A stretch of DNA of 64,000 nt from assembly GCF_001592205.1 (NCBI RefSeq), contig NZ_BCWM01000005.1, positions 62,001-126,000 of the forward strand, written 5' to 3'. A program made the translations under genes and the position numbers. Under the pieces are notes generated by a model. The model had not been told where the DNA came from and made no database searches. It was given only the letters and a program-made list of their open reading frames with translations. Origin of the DNA: Brevundimonas vesicularis NBRC 12165 (GTDB lineage Bacteria > Pseudomonadota > Alphaproteobacteria > Caulobacterales > Caulobacteraceae). This document shows positions 36,986 through 47,091 of the stretch, piece by piece (positions within the stretch are counted from its first letter, which is position 1; every line of letters begins with the position of its first letter).

Positions 36986-37762
36986 ATGCAAGATTTCCTG
37001 CTCTTCCTCGCCGTCGGTTTTCTGGCCCAAATCGTAGATGGGGCGCTGGGCATGGCCTATGGCGTGATCTCCTCGACCGTCCTGCTGTCGTTCGGCGTGC
37101 CGCCCGCGACGGCGTCGGCCAGCGTCCACGCCGCGGAGGTCTTCACCACGGCGGCGTCGGCCGGCTCCCATACGGTCAACAAGAACGTGAACTGGAAGCT
37201 GTTCGTGCCGCTGGCCCTGGGCGGCGTCGTCGGCGGGGGTTTCGGCGCCTTCGTCCTGACCAGCATCGACGGCGATGTGCTGAAGCCCTTCATCACCACC
37301 TATCTGGCCATCATGGGCGTCGTGATCATCTGGCGCGCCACACGTCAGACGCGCGAGCGGATCTTCCCGCGCAAGTTCGCCGGCCCTCTGGGTCTGGTCG
37401 GCGGCTTCTTCGACGCCATCGGCGGCGGCGGCTGGGGACCCACGGTCACCACCACACTGGTCGGCACGGGCCAGGATCCGCGCGTCTCGATCGGCACCAC
37501 CAATACGGCGGAGTTCTTCGTCACCTCCGCCATTTCCGCGACCTTCCTGGTCGCACTGCTGACCGGACATTGGCAAGAGGCGGAGGGCTTCTCCACCCAC
37601 GCCATGGCGGTGCTGGGCCTGATCCTCGGCGGCCTGATCGCCGCCCCCTTCGCTGGCGTCATCGCCCGCATCGCCCCGCGCCGCGCCCTGACCTATGGGG
37701 TCGGCGCCGTGGTGCTCCTGTCCGCCGGCTATCAGGCCCTGCGTCTGTTCAAGGTGATCTGA
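36986..37762 (+). CDS. TSUP-family (TauE/SafE) membrane transporter
   Basis: A 258-residue inner-membrane protein with about eight helices arranged as two repeats: FLAVGFLAQIVDGALGMAYG opens the first and LVGGFFDAIGGGGWGPTVTT the second, the hallmark of the TauE/SafE family. Members move sulfite, sulfoacetate or related oxyanions. Co-orientation with the Rrf2 gene just upstream supports a sulfur-linked role. The substrate is not defined by sequence. Confidence 0.9.
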   Translation: MQDFLLFLAVGFLAQIVDGALGMAYGVISSTVLLSFGVPPATASASVHAAEVFTTAASAGSHTVNKNVNWKLFVPLALGGVVGGGFGAFVLTSIDGDVLKPFITTYLAIMGVVIIWRATRQTRERIFPRKFAGPLGLVGGFFDAIGGGGWGPTVTTTLVGTGQDPRVSIGTTNTAEFFVTSAISATFLVALLTGHWQEAEGFSTHAMAVLGLILGGLIAAPFAGVIARIAPRRALTYGVGAVVLLSAGYQALRLFKVI

Positions 37763-37766
37763 AACG

Positions 37767-37797
37767 AAAAACGGCGGCGGGTTCGCACCCGCCGCCG
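37767..37797 (-). terminator. Terminator of the lysC-ptsP-rodZ-ispG unit
   Basis: An 11-bp stem (37772-37782 with 37787-37797), TCGC-type loop, with the T run (TTTTT) on the minus strand at 37771-37767. It lies 66 bases past the ispG stop. Confidence 0.88.
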
Positions 37798-37863
37798 ATC
37801 CGACTTCGACTTCGATTCAGAGCATCGCCGGGGTCGCCGCCCTGCATAAGCGGTTTCTGCCGC

Positions 37864-39000
37864 CTACTCCGCCGCCTGAAGCTCCGCCGCGCGTGCGGCG
37901 TCCAGTTCGGCGGCCTTCTGTTCGACCAGATCGACGATGTGGTCGATCATGCCGTCGTTGGCCTGTTTGTGGGCGATCTTGCCGTTCAGATAGATCATGC
38001 CCGCGCCCTTGCCGCCGCCGGTGAAGCCGATGTCGGTATAGAGGGCCTCGCCCGGTCCGTTCACGACGCAGCCGATCACCGACAGGCTCATCGGCGTCGA
38101 GATATGGGCCAGCTTCTCTTCCAGCACCGCCACCGTCTCGATGACGTTGAAGCCCTGACGCGCGCAGGACGGGCAGGCGATGATGTTGACCCCGCGGTGG
38201 CGCAGACCCAGCGACTTCAGGATGTCGAAGCCGACCTTGATCTCCTCGACCGGATCGGCGGCCAGGGAGACGCGGATGGTGTCGCCGATCCCGGCCCACA
38301 GCATCGACCCCAGGCCGATGGCGGACTTGATGGTGCCGGTGCGCAACGGCCCCGCCTCGGTCACGCCCAGATGAAGCGGGCAGTCGATCGCCTCGGCCAG
38401 CTGCTGATAGGCGGCGACGGTCAGGAACGGGTCGGACGCCTTCACCGAAATCTTGAACTCGTGGAAGTCGTGGTCCTGCAGGATGCGGGCGTGGTTCAGC
38501 GCGCTCTCGACCATGGCGTCGGGGCAGGGCTCGCCGTATTTTTCCAGCAGTTCCTTTTCCAGCGAGCCGGCGTTGACGCCGATCCGCATCGAGCAGCCAT
38601 TGTCCTTGGCCGCCTGAATCACGTCGCGGACGCGGTCGGCCGAACCGATGTTGCCAGGATTGATGCGCAGGCAGGCGGCGCCCGCCTCGGCCGCCTCGAT
38701 GCCGCGCTTGTAGTGGAAGTGGATGTCGGCGACCAAGGGAACCTTGGCCTCGCGCACGATGGTCCTGAAGGCGGCGGTCGATTCCACGTCGGGGCAGGAG
38801 ACGCGCACGATATCGGCGCCGGCCTCTTCCAACTGACGGATCTGGTCGATGGTCGCCGCCGCATCCGTCGTCGGCGTATTGGTCATCGACTGGACGCTGA
38901 TCGGGGCGTCGCCGCCCACCAGGACGGAGCCGACGCGGATCTGGCGGCTCTTGCGACGCTCGATGTGGCGCCAGGGTCGGACGTGCGTGTGATCGCTCAT
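37864..39000 (-). CDS. ispG: 4-hydroxy-3-methylbut-2-en-1-yl diphosphate synthase
   Basis: A 378-residue Fe-S enzyme of the MEP isoprenoid pathway; it reductively converts MEcPP to HMBPP. Landmarks are [17 protein letters not shown] at the start, the barrel segments [12 protein letters not shown] and LRINPGNIG, and the cluster Cys in [13 protein letters not shown] and in the [11 protein letters not shown] segment. Length is standard. It is the last gene of a minus-strand run with the rodZ-like gene 48 bases upstream. A Glu/Ala-rich tail follows the core. Confidence 0.97.
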   Translation of the reverse strand: MSDHTHVRPWRHIERRKSRQIRVGSVLVGGDAPISVQSMTNTPTTDAAATIDQIRQLEEAGADIVRVSCPDVESTAAFRTIVREAKVPLVADIHFHYKRGIEAAEAGAACLRINPGNIGSADRVRDVIQAAKDNGCSMRIGVNAGSLEKELLEKYGEPCPDAMVESALNHARILQDHDFHEFKISVKASDPFLTVAAYQQLAEAIDCPLHLGVTEAGPLRTGTIKSAIGLGSMLWAGIGDTIRVSLAADPVEEIKVGFDILKSLGLRHRGVNIIACPSCARQGFNVIETVAVLEEKLAHISTPMSLSVIGCVVNGPGEALYTDIGFTGGGKGAGMIYLNGKIAHKQANDGMIDHIVDLVEQKAAELDAARAAELQAAE

Positions 39001-39048
39001 GGGAGCATCATATAGGCCGATGATGACGGCGGGACCACGGCCGACGCA

Positions 39049-40167
39049 TCAGTTCGGCGCAGGGGCGGGTGAAGAGGAGGCGGGAGCGGAAGAAGGCGTC
39101 GCCCCTGGCGTCGCGGCCGCCTGGGTCCGGGCCTGGGCGGCCTGAGCCTGGACCTGGGCGCGCGCCTGGCTGGCGGCCAGCGCCTTGGCCGCCTGGTCCG
39201 CGCGACTGTTCAACTGCGCCAGCGGCGTCAGCACGCCGGCCAGCGGTCCGCCGTATTCGCCGTTCAGGAAGACGTCGAAAGCCGCCGGGTCGGACACGTC
39301 CACCGTCGCCGCCACGCCGATGGGCGCGCGCCAGGCCTCGCCCGGCGCCATCTGGCGCGCGAACAGGGCCTGACCGTCGCCCAGCCGAACGACCAGGGCG
39401 CCGGCCGTCTTGGCCTGGATCACCACCATCGAGGCGTTGGCCGAGGCGCCATAGACGGCCCCGCGCGGGTTGAACGCCTTCTGCACCGGCTCCGGGTTAG
39501 CGGCGGCGGCGATCACGGCCGGATCGGTCGGATCGACCCCGGTGAGTTCGGCCTCCAGCCCCGGCGTGATGTAGAGGGCCGGCGTCGTCTGGTCGGGCGG
39601 CGCGGACATGGGTGCGCTGAGCGCGACCTGCGGATCCGGATCGGCCGCCCCGGTCCAGGTCTTTGGCACGGCGGCGATATCGGACGGATGGGCGGTCTGA
39701 TGCAGGCTGGCGCGCTGGAACACGTTCCAGCCGATGACGGCGACCACCACGGCGGCGATGCCGGCGACGATGCGCGGCGAGTGGCGTTTCACGTCCTCGA
39801 AGGCGATGCCGATGGGCGCCTTCAGCGGCACGGAGGTGTCCGGGCTCTCGCGCTTGAACCGCTCGACGGCGGTCTGTTCGTCCAGCGACAGAGCCGAGGC
39901 GTAGGCCCGCACATAGCCCAGGGCGAAGACGCGCGAGGGCAGGGACGACCAGTCGTTCTGCTCCAGAGCGGTCAGGAACCGGCGATGCACCTTGGTCTCG
40001 GCGGCCAGCTCGGCCGGCGACTTGCCCGACCGCTCTCGGGCGGCCCGAAAGCCGTCGCCCAGGGTCGCGGCGTCGACGAAGGCGGCCGTCGGATCCGGCC
40101 GGTCCGCAATGCTTTCGATCGCCTCGGGGGCGACCCCCGCATTCAGCGTCATGACGCCTGACCCCAT
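39049..40167 (-). CDS. RodZ-like cytoskeletal/transcriptional membrane protein
   Basis: A 372-residue protein from ATG 40167; ATG 40152 is an equal alternative and a TTG at 40254 is unlikely. Residues about 36-101 form a Cro/Xre-type helix-turn-helix (GFRAARERSGKSPAELAAET, ending FALGYVRAYASALSL). A single membrane helix lies near 132-150, and a periplasmic DUF4115-type domain includes VRLGDGQALFARQMAPGE. The Ala/Gln/Pro-rich tail is low complexity. RodZ proteins link MreB to the membrane and set cell shape. It lies between ptsP and ispG. Confidence 0.85.
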   Translation of the reverse strand: MGSGVMTLNAGVAPEAIESIADRPDPTAAFVDAATLGDGFRAARERSGKSPAELAAETKVHRRFLTALEQNDWSSLPSRVFALGYVRAYASALSLDEQTAVERFKRESPDTSVPLKAPIGIAFEDVKRHSPRIVAGIAAVVVAVIGWNVFQRASLHQTAHPSDIAAVPKTWTGAADPDPQVALSAPMSAPPDQTTPALYITPGLEAELTGVDPTDPAVIAAAANPEPVQKAFNPRGAVYGASANASMVVIQAKTAGALVVRLGDGQALFARQMAPGEAWRAPIGVAATVDVSDPAAFDVFLNGEYGGPLAGVLTPLAQLNSRADQAAKALAASQARAQVQAQAAQARTQAAATPGATPSSAPASSSPAPAPN

Positions 40168-40264
40168 GTCCGGGAAACACAGCGCCGACGCGCCGTTCAC
40201 AGGGCCCGAGATAGACGATTGCGCGCCGACCAGCAACGCCGCCCTTGCGTCCAAACGCCTGCGA

Positions 40265-42544
40265 TCAGACCGCGACGTTCAGCTTGCGCGCCAGGGATTC
40301 GATCTCGTTTCGGACCGAGCCAGTGGACAGGTTCAGCAGATTGGCCATGCCGCGCCGGGCCGCATTCAGGTCCGCCGACAGGATCATCCGCTTGACCGGC
40401 CCGACACCGCCCGCCGGCGCCGACAGTCGGGTGAAGCCCAGAACGATCAGGGCGAAGGCCTCCAGCGGCCGTCCCGCCAGTTCGCCGCAGATCGAGACCG
40501 GCGTGCCGGTGTCGGCGCAGGCCTTCTGGATGGTCTGGAGCGCCCGCAGGGTCGGCGGCGACAGCGGGTCGTAGCGATCCGAAACCAGTGGATTGGTCCG
40601 GTCGGCCGCATACATGTACTGGAACAGGTCGTTGGTGCCGATGGAGACGAAATCCGTCAGCGGCAGCAGGGCGTCCAGATGCCACAACAAGGACGGGCAT
40701 TCGACCATCGCCCCGACGCGCAGCAGGGCGGGCAAGGCGCGCCCGCGACGCCGCGCCCAGGCGCATTCGATATCCACCAGCTCGCGCGCGGCCCGGAACT
40801 CGTCCACCGTGGCGATCATCGGGAACATGACGCGCAGTTCGCGCCCGGCCCCCGCCGCCAGCAGCGCCCGAAGCTGCATCCGCAACAGCGACGGCCGATC
40901 CAGGCCCAAACGGATGGCGCGGCGGCCCAGCGCGGGGTTCTCTTCGCGCTCGGCCTCCAGATAGGGCAGGACCTTGTCGCCGCCGATATCCAGGGTACGG
41001 AAGGTGACGGGTTTATCGCCCGCTGCGTCCAGCACCAGCTTGTAGAGCGCCGTCTGGGCGTCCAGCCGGGGCAGTTCGTCCGAGACCATGAACTGAAACT
41101 CGGTGCGGAACAGGCCGATGCCCTCGGCGCCGGTCTCGATCATGTTTTCCAGATCGACCGCCAGGCCGGCATTGGTCAGGACCGTGATCCGCTGCCCGTC
41201 CAGGGTCACGGCCGGCACGTCGCGCAACTGGGCGAACTCGGCCTGGCGCTGTTCGCGCACGGCCATGCGCGACTGCACCGCCTCCAGCATATCGGGGCGG
41301 GGGCGCAGATAGGTCTCGCCGGTCTCGCCGTCGGCGATGACCATGTCGCCTTCCGACAGTCGGTCGCGCAGGCCCATCAGACGGCCGACGCACGGGATCT
41401 GCAGCGCACGTGCGACGATGGCGGCGTGGCTAGCGGCCGAGCCCTCTTCCAGCAGCAGCCCCTTCAGCTTGTCGCGCGGATATTCCAAGAGGTCGGCGGG
41501 GCCCAGGTTTCGCGCCACCAGTATGGCGTCGTCGGGCAGTTCGCGCTCGCCCGGCTTGTCGCCCGCCAGCACCCGCAGCAGCCGGTTGGCCAGATCCTCG
41601 AAGTCGTGCAGCCGCTCGCGGATATAGGGATCGCGCGCCTGGGCGAAGCGGGCGCGGTGTTCGTTCCTGACCCGGTCCACCGCCGCCTCGGCCGTCAGAC
41701 CGTTCCTCACCGCCTCCTCCAGCGACCGGTTCCAGCCGCGGTCGTCGGCGAACATCCGATAGGTTTCCAGAACCTCGAACGACGGACCGGCCAGGCCCTG
41801 GCCCTTGTCCAGCATGACGTCCAGGCCGCTCTTCAGCGTGGCCAGCGCCAGCTTCAGCCGCGCCTCCTCCATCGCCGGGTCGTCGGATAGCAGGCGTTCG
41901 GGCGCCAGCGGCGCCTCGTGCAGAACCACATGGCCAAAAGCCAGGCCGTCGGCGAACTTCTGGCCCTTCAGCCGCTCGGGCCGATGCGGCGCCAGCTCCA
42001 CGTCGCGCAGCTCGTCCAGCGCCAGCAGTTCGCCCGACGACACAGTTTCGGACAGGACCATGGCGATGGTCTGGATGTCCTCGACCTCTTCCTCGTCATA
42101 GCGCCGCTCGGTGCGGTTCTGGACGACCAGGACGCCAATGGCCCGGCCGCCGCGCAGCAGCGGGGCGCCCAGGAAGGCGTGATAGGGGTCTTCGCCCGTC
42201 TCGGGGCGATAGGAGAAGGACGGGTGCGACGGGGCGTCCGACAGGCTGATGGGCTGGGCCATCCGCGCCACCTCGCCCACCAGGCCCTCGCCGGGCCGCA
42301 GCCGGGTGTTGTGCACGGCGTCGGGGTTCAGACCCTCGGTGGCGAACAGCTCGAGCTCGCCCGACGCGCGACGCAGATAGATGGAGCAGACCTCGGCGAC
42401 CATCGACCGGGCGATGATCTTGACGACCATGTTCAGCCGGTCCTGCGCCGGCGTCGCGCCCGCGCCGGCCCCGCCCAGAGCCTCGCGGATCTGGCGCAGG
42501 AGGATCCGGGGTCCTCTGGTCATCGCGCCGCCTGCCGGCATCAT
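40265..42544 (-). CDS. ptsP: Nitrogen PTS enzyme I (phosphoenolpyruvate-protein phosphotransferase)
   Basis: A 759-residue EI-Ntr. ATG 42544 follows GGGAGA. An N-terminal GAF domain (about 30-170, CSIYLRRASGELELFATEGL) precedes the PEP-utiliser core: the phospho-His is in GSAASHAAIVARALQIPCVG, and the C-terminal PEP site has LFRTEFQFMV and ICGELAGRP. It takes phosphate from PEP and passes it to NPr. In Caulobacter this enzyme senses glutamine through its GAF domain and feeds into (p)ppGpp control. It lies 41 bases after lysC. Confidence 0.95.
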   Translation of the reverse strand: MMPAGGAMTRGPRILLRQIREALGGAGAGATPAQDRLNMVVKIIARSMVAEVCSIYLRRASGELELFATEGLNPDAVHNTRLRPGEGLVGEVARMAQPISLSDAPSHPSFSYRPETGEDPYHAFLGAPLLRGGRAIGVLVVQNRTERRYDEEEVEDIQTIAMVLSETVSSGELLALDELRDVELAPHRPERLKGQKFADGLAFGHVVLHEAPLAPERLLSDDPAMEEARLKLALATLKSGLDVMLDKGQGLAGPSFEVLETYRMFADDRGWNRSLEEAVRNGLTAEAAVDRVRNEHRARFAQARDPYIRERLHDFEDLANRLLRVLAGDKPGERELPDDAILVARNLGPADLLEYPRDKLKGLLLEEGSAASHAAIVARALQIPCVGRLMGLRDRLSEGDMVIADGETGETYLRPRPDMLEAVQSRMAVREQRQAEFAQLRDVPAVTLDGQRITVLTNAGLAVDLENMIETGAEGIGLFRTEFQFMVSDELPRLDAQTALYKLVLDAAGDKPVTFRTLDIGGDKVLPYLEAEREENPALGRRAIRLGLDRPSLLRMQLRALLAAGAGRELRVMFPMIATVDEFRAARELVDIECAWARRRGRALPALLRVGAMVECPSLLWHLDALLPLTDFVSIGTNDLFQYMYAADRTNPLVSDRYDPLSPPTLRALQTIQKACADTGTPVSICGELAGRPLEAFALIVLGFTRLSAPAGGVGPVKRMILSADLNAARRGMANLLNLSTGSVRNEIESLARKLNVAV

Positions 42545-42585
42545 GTCTCCCGCGCCCCGGCGCCTAGGCGCCTTCTGAAATCACC

Positions 42586-43860
42586 CTATACCGCGTCCAG
42601 CCCATATGCCGAATGCAGGGCGCGAACGGCCAGCTCGGCGTAGGCGGCGTCGATCAGCACGCTGATCTTGATCTCGGAGGTCGAGATCGCCTGGAACTTC
42701 ACGCCCTTGTCGGCCAGGGCCTTGAACATGGTCTGGGCGACGCCCGCATGGCTGCGCATGCCGACGCCGACGACCGAGACCTTGGCCACGTCCTCGTCGA
42801 CGCGGATTTCCTCGAAGCCGAGCTGCTCCTTGGCGGCGGTCATCAGGTCGGCCGCGCGCACGGCGTCGCGACGGCCGGTCGTGAAGGTCAGATTGACCGT
42901 TCCGGCGGTGCGCGACTGGCTCTGCACGATCATGTCGACGTTGACGTTGGCCTCGGCCAGGCGCGTGAAGACGTCGGCGGGGGCGTCCACCCGGTCGGAC
43001 AGGCCCAGCAGCGTGATGCGGGCCTCGTCACGGCTCATGGTCACACCGGACACGATACGTTTTTCCACGATCTCCTCCTCGTCGCAGATCAGGGTTCCAC
43101 CCTTGTCGGGCATGACGCCATTCGCGTCGGGTTCGATAAAGCTTGAAAGGACGCGGACCGGGACCTGTTTGGCCATGGCCAGCTCGACCGAGCGGGTCTG
43201 CAGCACCTTGGCGCCCAGCGACGCCATTTCCAGCATCTCTTCGTAGGACACCTTGGCCAGGCGCCGCGCGCGGTTCTCGATGCGCGGGTCGGTCGTATAG
43301 ACGCCGTCCACGTCGGTATAGATGTCGCAGGGGCAGCCCAGGGCCGCCGCCACGGCGACCGCCGAGGTGTCCGAACCGCCGCGTCCCAGGGTGGTGATCT
43401 TGCCGTCCGCCGTCACGCCCTGGAAGCCGGGGACGATGGCGATCTCGCCGGCGTCGACGGCGGCGCCCAGCTTCTCGCCGGGGATGTCGATGATGCGGGC
43501 GCGGGCGTGGGCGTCGTCGGTCAGGATCGGCACCTGCCAACCCATCCACGAGCGCGCGTTGAAGCCCATGTTGCGCAGGGTCGCGGCCAACAGGCCCGAG
43601 GTCACCTGTTCGCCCGAGGCGACCACCACGTCATATTCGTCGTCCGACAGCGGCAGGCCCGCCGCGGCCGGACCCGCGCCGTCGGTCCAGGCGACCAGTT
43701 CGTTGGTCTTGCCCGCCATGGCGGAGACGACGACGGCGACCTTTTTGCCCGCCGACACTTCGGCCGCGACGATCCGCGCCGCACGGCGAATGCGTTCGAG
43801 GTCGCCCATCGAGGTGCCGCCGAACTTCATCACCAGTCGTGTCGTATCGGGCCGCGTCAT
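42586..43860 (-). CDS. lysC: Aspartate kinase
   Basis: A 424-residue enzyme that phosphorylates aspartate, the first step towards lysine, threonine, methionine and diaminopimelate. The kinase motif [17 protein letters not shown] is at the N-terminus, with [16 protein letters not shown] further in. Two ACT domains at the C-terminus ([39 protein letters not shown]) give feedback control by amino acids. Length is usual for the lysine/threonine-sensitive class. It starts the minus-strand run with ptsP and is divergent from ubiG by 56 bases. No leader peptide or riboswitch was seen. Confidence 0.96.
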   Translation of the reverse strand: MTRPDTTRLVMKFGGTSMGDLERIRRAARIVAAEVSAGKKVAVVVSAMAGKTNELVAWTDGAGPAAAGLPLSDDEYDVVVASGEQVTSGLLAATLRNMGFNARSWMGWQVPILTDDAHARARIIDIPGEKLGAAVDAGEIAIVPGFQGVTADGKITTLGRGGSDTSAVAVAAALGCPCDIYTDVDGVYTTDPRIENRARRLAKVSYEEMLEMASLGAKVLQTRSVELAMAKQVPVRVLSSFIEPDANGVMPDKGGTLICDEEEIVEKRIVSGVTMSRDEARITLLGLSDRVDAPADVFTRLAEANVNVDMIVQSQSRTAGTVNLTFTTGRRDAVRAADLMTAAKEQLGFEEIRVDEDVAKVSVVGVGMRSHAGVAQTMFKALADKGVKFQAISTSEIKISVLIDAAYAELAVRALHSAYGLDAV

Positions 43861-43916
43861 CGTGGCGTTCCGCCCCCTGCTTGCGTGAAAGGGCGCGAAG
43901 GTTCATCCCTCGCGTC

Positions 43917-44732
43917 ATGACCGCTTCTAACGGCGCCGCTCCGTCTCGCCTACCCCAACAGGGGCATGGTTTTTCGCAAAATTCGTCCGAAACGGCGTTC
44001 GGCGCATCGATCGACCCCGCCGACGTGGCGCGCTTCTCGGCCCAGGCGGCCGAATGGTGGGACGCGCAAGGGCCGTTCGCGCCGCTGCACCGCTTTAACC
44101 CGGCGCGGCTGGCCTTGATCCGCGACCAGCTTTGCACGCGGCTGGGCCGCGATCCCAAGACGCGCGCGCCCTTCGAAGGTCTGACCCTGCTGGACGTCGG
44201 ATGTGGCGGCGGACTGATCGCCGAGCCGATGCGGCGGATGGGCTTTGAGGTCACCGCCATCGACGCCTCGTCCGAGAACATCGGCACGGCTCGCGCCCAC
44301 GCCGACATGGTCGGCCTGGATATCGCCTATCGCGCCGCCACGGTCGAACAGATCGAGGCGGAAGGGGCGGGGCCGTTCGACGTGGTCCTGACGATGGAGG
44401 TGATCGAACACGTCGCCGATCCCGAAGGCTTCGTGCGTGCCTGTTCGCGCCTGGTCCGGCCGGGCGGGGTGATGATGGTCGCCACCCTGAACCGCACGCT
44501 GAAGTCGCTGGCCCTGGGCAAGGTGGCGGCGGAATACATCCTGCGCTGGGTGCCGGCCGGCACCCACGACTGGCGCCAGTTCCTGAAGCCCGACGAGATC
44601 CGGTCGATGCTGGCCGCCGAGCCGGTGACGGTCGAAGGCCCCTACGGCCTGAACTACGATCCGCTTCAGGACCGATGGAGCCAGACCGACGATGCGGGCA
44701 TCAACTATATGATGGTCGCGACGCGCGCCTGA
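43917..44732 (+). CDS. ubiG: Ubiquinone biosynthesis O-methyltransferase
   Basis: A 271-residue SAM-dependent enzyme that carries out both O-methylations of ubiquinone synthesis. ATG 43917 gives a 30-residue leader before the family core ([20 protein letters not shown]). Motif I is [15 protein letters not shown], followed by [18 protein letters not shown], the post-I segment [13 protein letters not shown], and the C-terminal [14 protein letters not shown]. It is divergent from lysC and followed by a palindromic repeat element. Confidence 0.93.
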   Translation: MTASNGAAPSRLPQQGHGFSQNSSETAFGASIDPADVARFSAQAAEWWDAQGPFAPLHRFNPARLALIRDQLCTRLGRDPKTRAPFEGLTLLDVGCGGGLIAEPMRRMGFEVTAIDASSENIGTARAHADMVGLDIAYRAATVEQIEAEGAGPFDVVLTMEVIEHVADPEGFVRACSRLVRPGGVMMVATLNRTLKSLALGKVAAEYILRWVPAGTHDWRQFLKPDEIRSMLAAEPVTVEGPYGLNYDPLQDRWSQTDDAGINYMMVATRA

Positions 44733-44742
44733 GCCAGCTTTT

Positions 44743-44905
44743 CCCTCCCCGTTCCGGGGAGGGTGGTCGCGCTAGCGACCGGGTGGGGGCGGCCGGCAAG
44801 GCCGCACCTGTTCAACCTAAGACAGACTTGCGACGTGTCGCCCTGCCGCCCCCACCCGGCTTCGCCTTCGGCTCAGCCACCCTCCCCCGCAGGGGAGGGA
44901 GAGGC
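44743..44905. repeat. Intergenic palindromic repeat element (copy 1)
   Basis: Each end carries a CCCTCCCC/GGGGAGGG hairpin. The two long arms are inverted copies: a GGGGAGGGTGG block, a variable centre, then CCGGGTGGGGGCGGC, reappearing in reverse complement on the right. About 50 bases of unique sequence lie between. It is placed between the convergent ubiG and OPT genes and probably acts as a two-way terminator. It belongs to the dispersed G-rich palindromes common in Caulobacterales. Confidence 0.85.
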
Positions 44906-44917
44906 GCCAGTCCGCCC

Positions 44918-46969
44918 CTAGACCTTCGAAGCCCGGCTGCGCGTCCAGGCGTACAGGCCGAACACCGCGACGGCGAAGCCGACGATGCCCGCCAGCATGG
45001 CCGGCCAGGCCGAACCCTCGGGCAGCATGGCGAAGGGCGCGTCGTCCCGGGTCGCCACGATGACGCCGGCGGTGAAGACGCCGAACAGGCTTTCGCCGAC
45101 GATCAGGCCCGAGGCGAGCAGCACGCCCATCCGGCGCGCCACGTCAGCGTAGCGGGTGGATGAGACCGCCTTGTCGTAGATCCAACCGGCGACGGCGCCG
45201 ATGACCAGCATGGTGGTGACCGCAGCCGGCAGATAGAAGCCGATGCCGACGGCCAGCGGCGGCAGCTTGACCTTGCCCTTGGTCGCCTTCGACACGACCG
45301 CGTCCAGCACGATGATGACCACGCCGATCGCCGCGCCCAGACCGATCAGGTCCCAGCGCAGGTCGCCGCCGATGACGCCGCGCGCCAGGGCCGAGATCAG
45401 GGTCGCCTGGGGCGCCGCCAGGGTCTTGGCGCCTTCCACGATGGCGGGCGGGCCGCCTTCGAAGCCGAAGGCCTGGTTCAGCAGGTTCAGGATGAAGGGG
45501 ATCACCAGGGCGCCGGCACCGACGCCGACGATCAGCGCCACCTGCTGACGCCACGGCGTGGCCTCGACCAGCTGGCCGGTCTTCAGGTCCTGAAGGTTGT
45601 CATTGGCGATGACGGCGACGGCGAAGACCACCGCCGTCACGATCAGGGCGAAGGCGATGATCGACGGATCGGCCGGCACGCCGGCGATGGCCATGACGCC
45701 CAGCATCAGCAGCGAGGCGATGACGATGGCCAGGATGCCGACGCCCGACACGGGGCTGTTCGACGACCCGATCAGACCGGCCATATAGCCGCAGATGGCC
45801 GCCACGGCGAAGCCGATCAGCACCACATAGACCAGGCCGCCGATCACCAGGAGCGGCGTCGAGCCCGCCAGGGCCGGAGCGCTCTGGGCGAACCAGGCCA
45901 GAAGGCCGGCGATGCCGACTAGGCAGGCGACCGAAACGCCGCCCACCAGTTTGATGGGCAGATCCTGTTCCGTGCGCTCAAGCACTTCGCCGTGGACGCG
46001 TTTGGCGTTGGCGGCCAGCGCCGAGGTCAGGCCGCCGATCAGCGGACCGGCCAGTTTGATCAGGGTCCAGATGGCGGCGACGCCGATGACGCCCGCGCCC
46101 ATGAACCGCACCTCGCGCGCCCAGACGGTTGTCGCCAGCTCCTCGGCCGGCGCGCCGGCGGGCAGGGTCGAGGCGATCGACGGAATGCCGTGCGCCGTCA
46201 GCCAGGCGATGGTGTCCGGGCTGGTCAGGATCGGCACGGCGATGGCCCAGGCCAGCACCAGGCCGAACAGCTGCGCCAGACCGACCGTCAGGCCGATCAG
46301 ATGCCCGGCGCCCAGCAGGGCGAACTGCATGCCGAAACCCATGCCCGTCGCCCCGCCGCCCAGCGCGGCCGGCAGCTTGAAGAACTTGGCCGCTTCGCCC
46401 GCAAAGACCCGACCCGCGACCAGCAGGGCGTAGCCTGACGACATCACGGCGCCGGCGACGACGACCCACAGGCCGGACTTGTTCTCGCGCACCGCGCTTT
46501 CGGTCTGTTCGGCCCCGCGCGACCCAACCTTCAGCACCTCGGCGGCGGCGACGCCTTCGGGATAGGGCAGGCCGCCGTTGACGACCAGCGCCCGGCGCAG
46601 CGGGATCGAGAAGGTCACGCCCAGCACGCCGCCCAGGATGCAGATCGCCACCGACTGCCAGAACGGAAACTCCAGCCACCAACCGATCATCACCAGGCCC
46701 GGCAGGACGAAGATGATCGAACTCATGGCCCCACCAACCGAGGCCACGGTCTGGACGGTCATATTCTCCCAGATGGTCGAGGTGCGGAACGCCCGCAGCA
46801 CCGCCATCGAGATCACCGCCGCCGGAATGGCCGAGGCGAAGGTCAGGCCGACCAGCAGGCCCAGATAGGTGTTGGCGGCGGTGAAGATCACCGCCAGCAG
46901 GCAGCCCAGCACCAGGGCGCGGAGCGTAAGTTCTAGCCGGCCCTTGGGGGCGGCGGCGGCGTCTGTCAT
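44918..46969 (-). CDS. OPT-family oligopeptide/metal-chelate transporter
   Basis: A 683-residue inner-membrane transporter from ATG 46969; further in-frame codons upstream are not supported. About 16 hydrophobic segments are visible. OPT landmarks include the early AANTYLGLLVGLTFASAIPA and RALVVNGGLPYPEGVAAAE. OPT proteins take up small peptides or iron chelates by proton symport, but the substrate of bacterial members of this branch is not firmly known. It is divergent from mutM with 122 bases between. Confidence 0.92.
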   Translation of the reverse strand: MTDAAAAPKGRLELTLRALVLGCLLAVIFTAANTYLGLLVGLTFASAIPAAVISMAVLRAFRTSTIWENMTVQTVASVGGAMSSIIFVLPGLVMIGWWLEFPFWQSVAICILGGVLGVTFSIPLRRALVVNGGLPYPEGVAAAEVLKVGSRGAEQTESAVRENKSGLWVVVAGAVMSSGYALLVAGRVFAGEAAKFFKLPAALGGGATGMGFGMQFALLGAGHLIGLTVGLAQLFGLVLAWAIAVPILTSPDTIAWLTAHGIPSIASTLPAGAPAEELATTVWAREVRFMGAGVIGVAAIWTLIKLAGPLIGGLTSALAANAKRVHGEVLERTEQDLPIKLVGGVSVACLVGIAGLLAWFAQSAPALAGSTPLLVIGGLVYVVLIGFAVAAICGYMAGLIGSSNSPVSGVGILAIVIASLLMLGVMAIAGVPADPSIIAFALIVTAVVFAVAVIANDNLQDLKTGQLVEATPWRQQVALIVGVGAGALVIPFILNLLNQAFGFEGGPPAIVEGAKTLAAPQATLISALARGVIGGDLRWDLIGLGAAIGVVIIVLDAVVSKATKGKVKLPPLAVGIGFYLPAAVTTMLVIGAVAGWIYDKAVSSTRYADVARRMGVLLASGLIVGESLFGVFTAGVIVATRDDAPFAMLPEGSAWPAMLAGIVGFAVAVFGLYAWTRSRASKV

Positions 46970-47091
46970 ATGCGAAGGTCCCACGTTTGCGCGGACGTAA
47001 GCGCATTCTGTCGCAGGCGGCAACTGGTCGCGGTCAGATGCGGGCGCCCCCGCCGCTTGGCCCCGCGACCCGGACGGGCTAGGACCGGCCC

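Noticed and set aside
42545..42585. Leader or riboswitch controlling ptsP or lysC
   Set aside because: The 41-base gap between lysC and ptsP and the 56-base gap before lysC are too short for a known riboswitch, and no leader peptide with Lys or Thr codons was seen.
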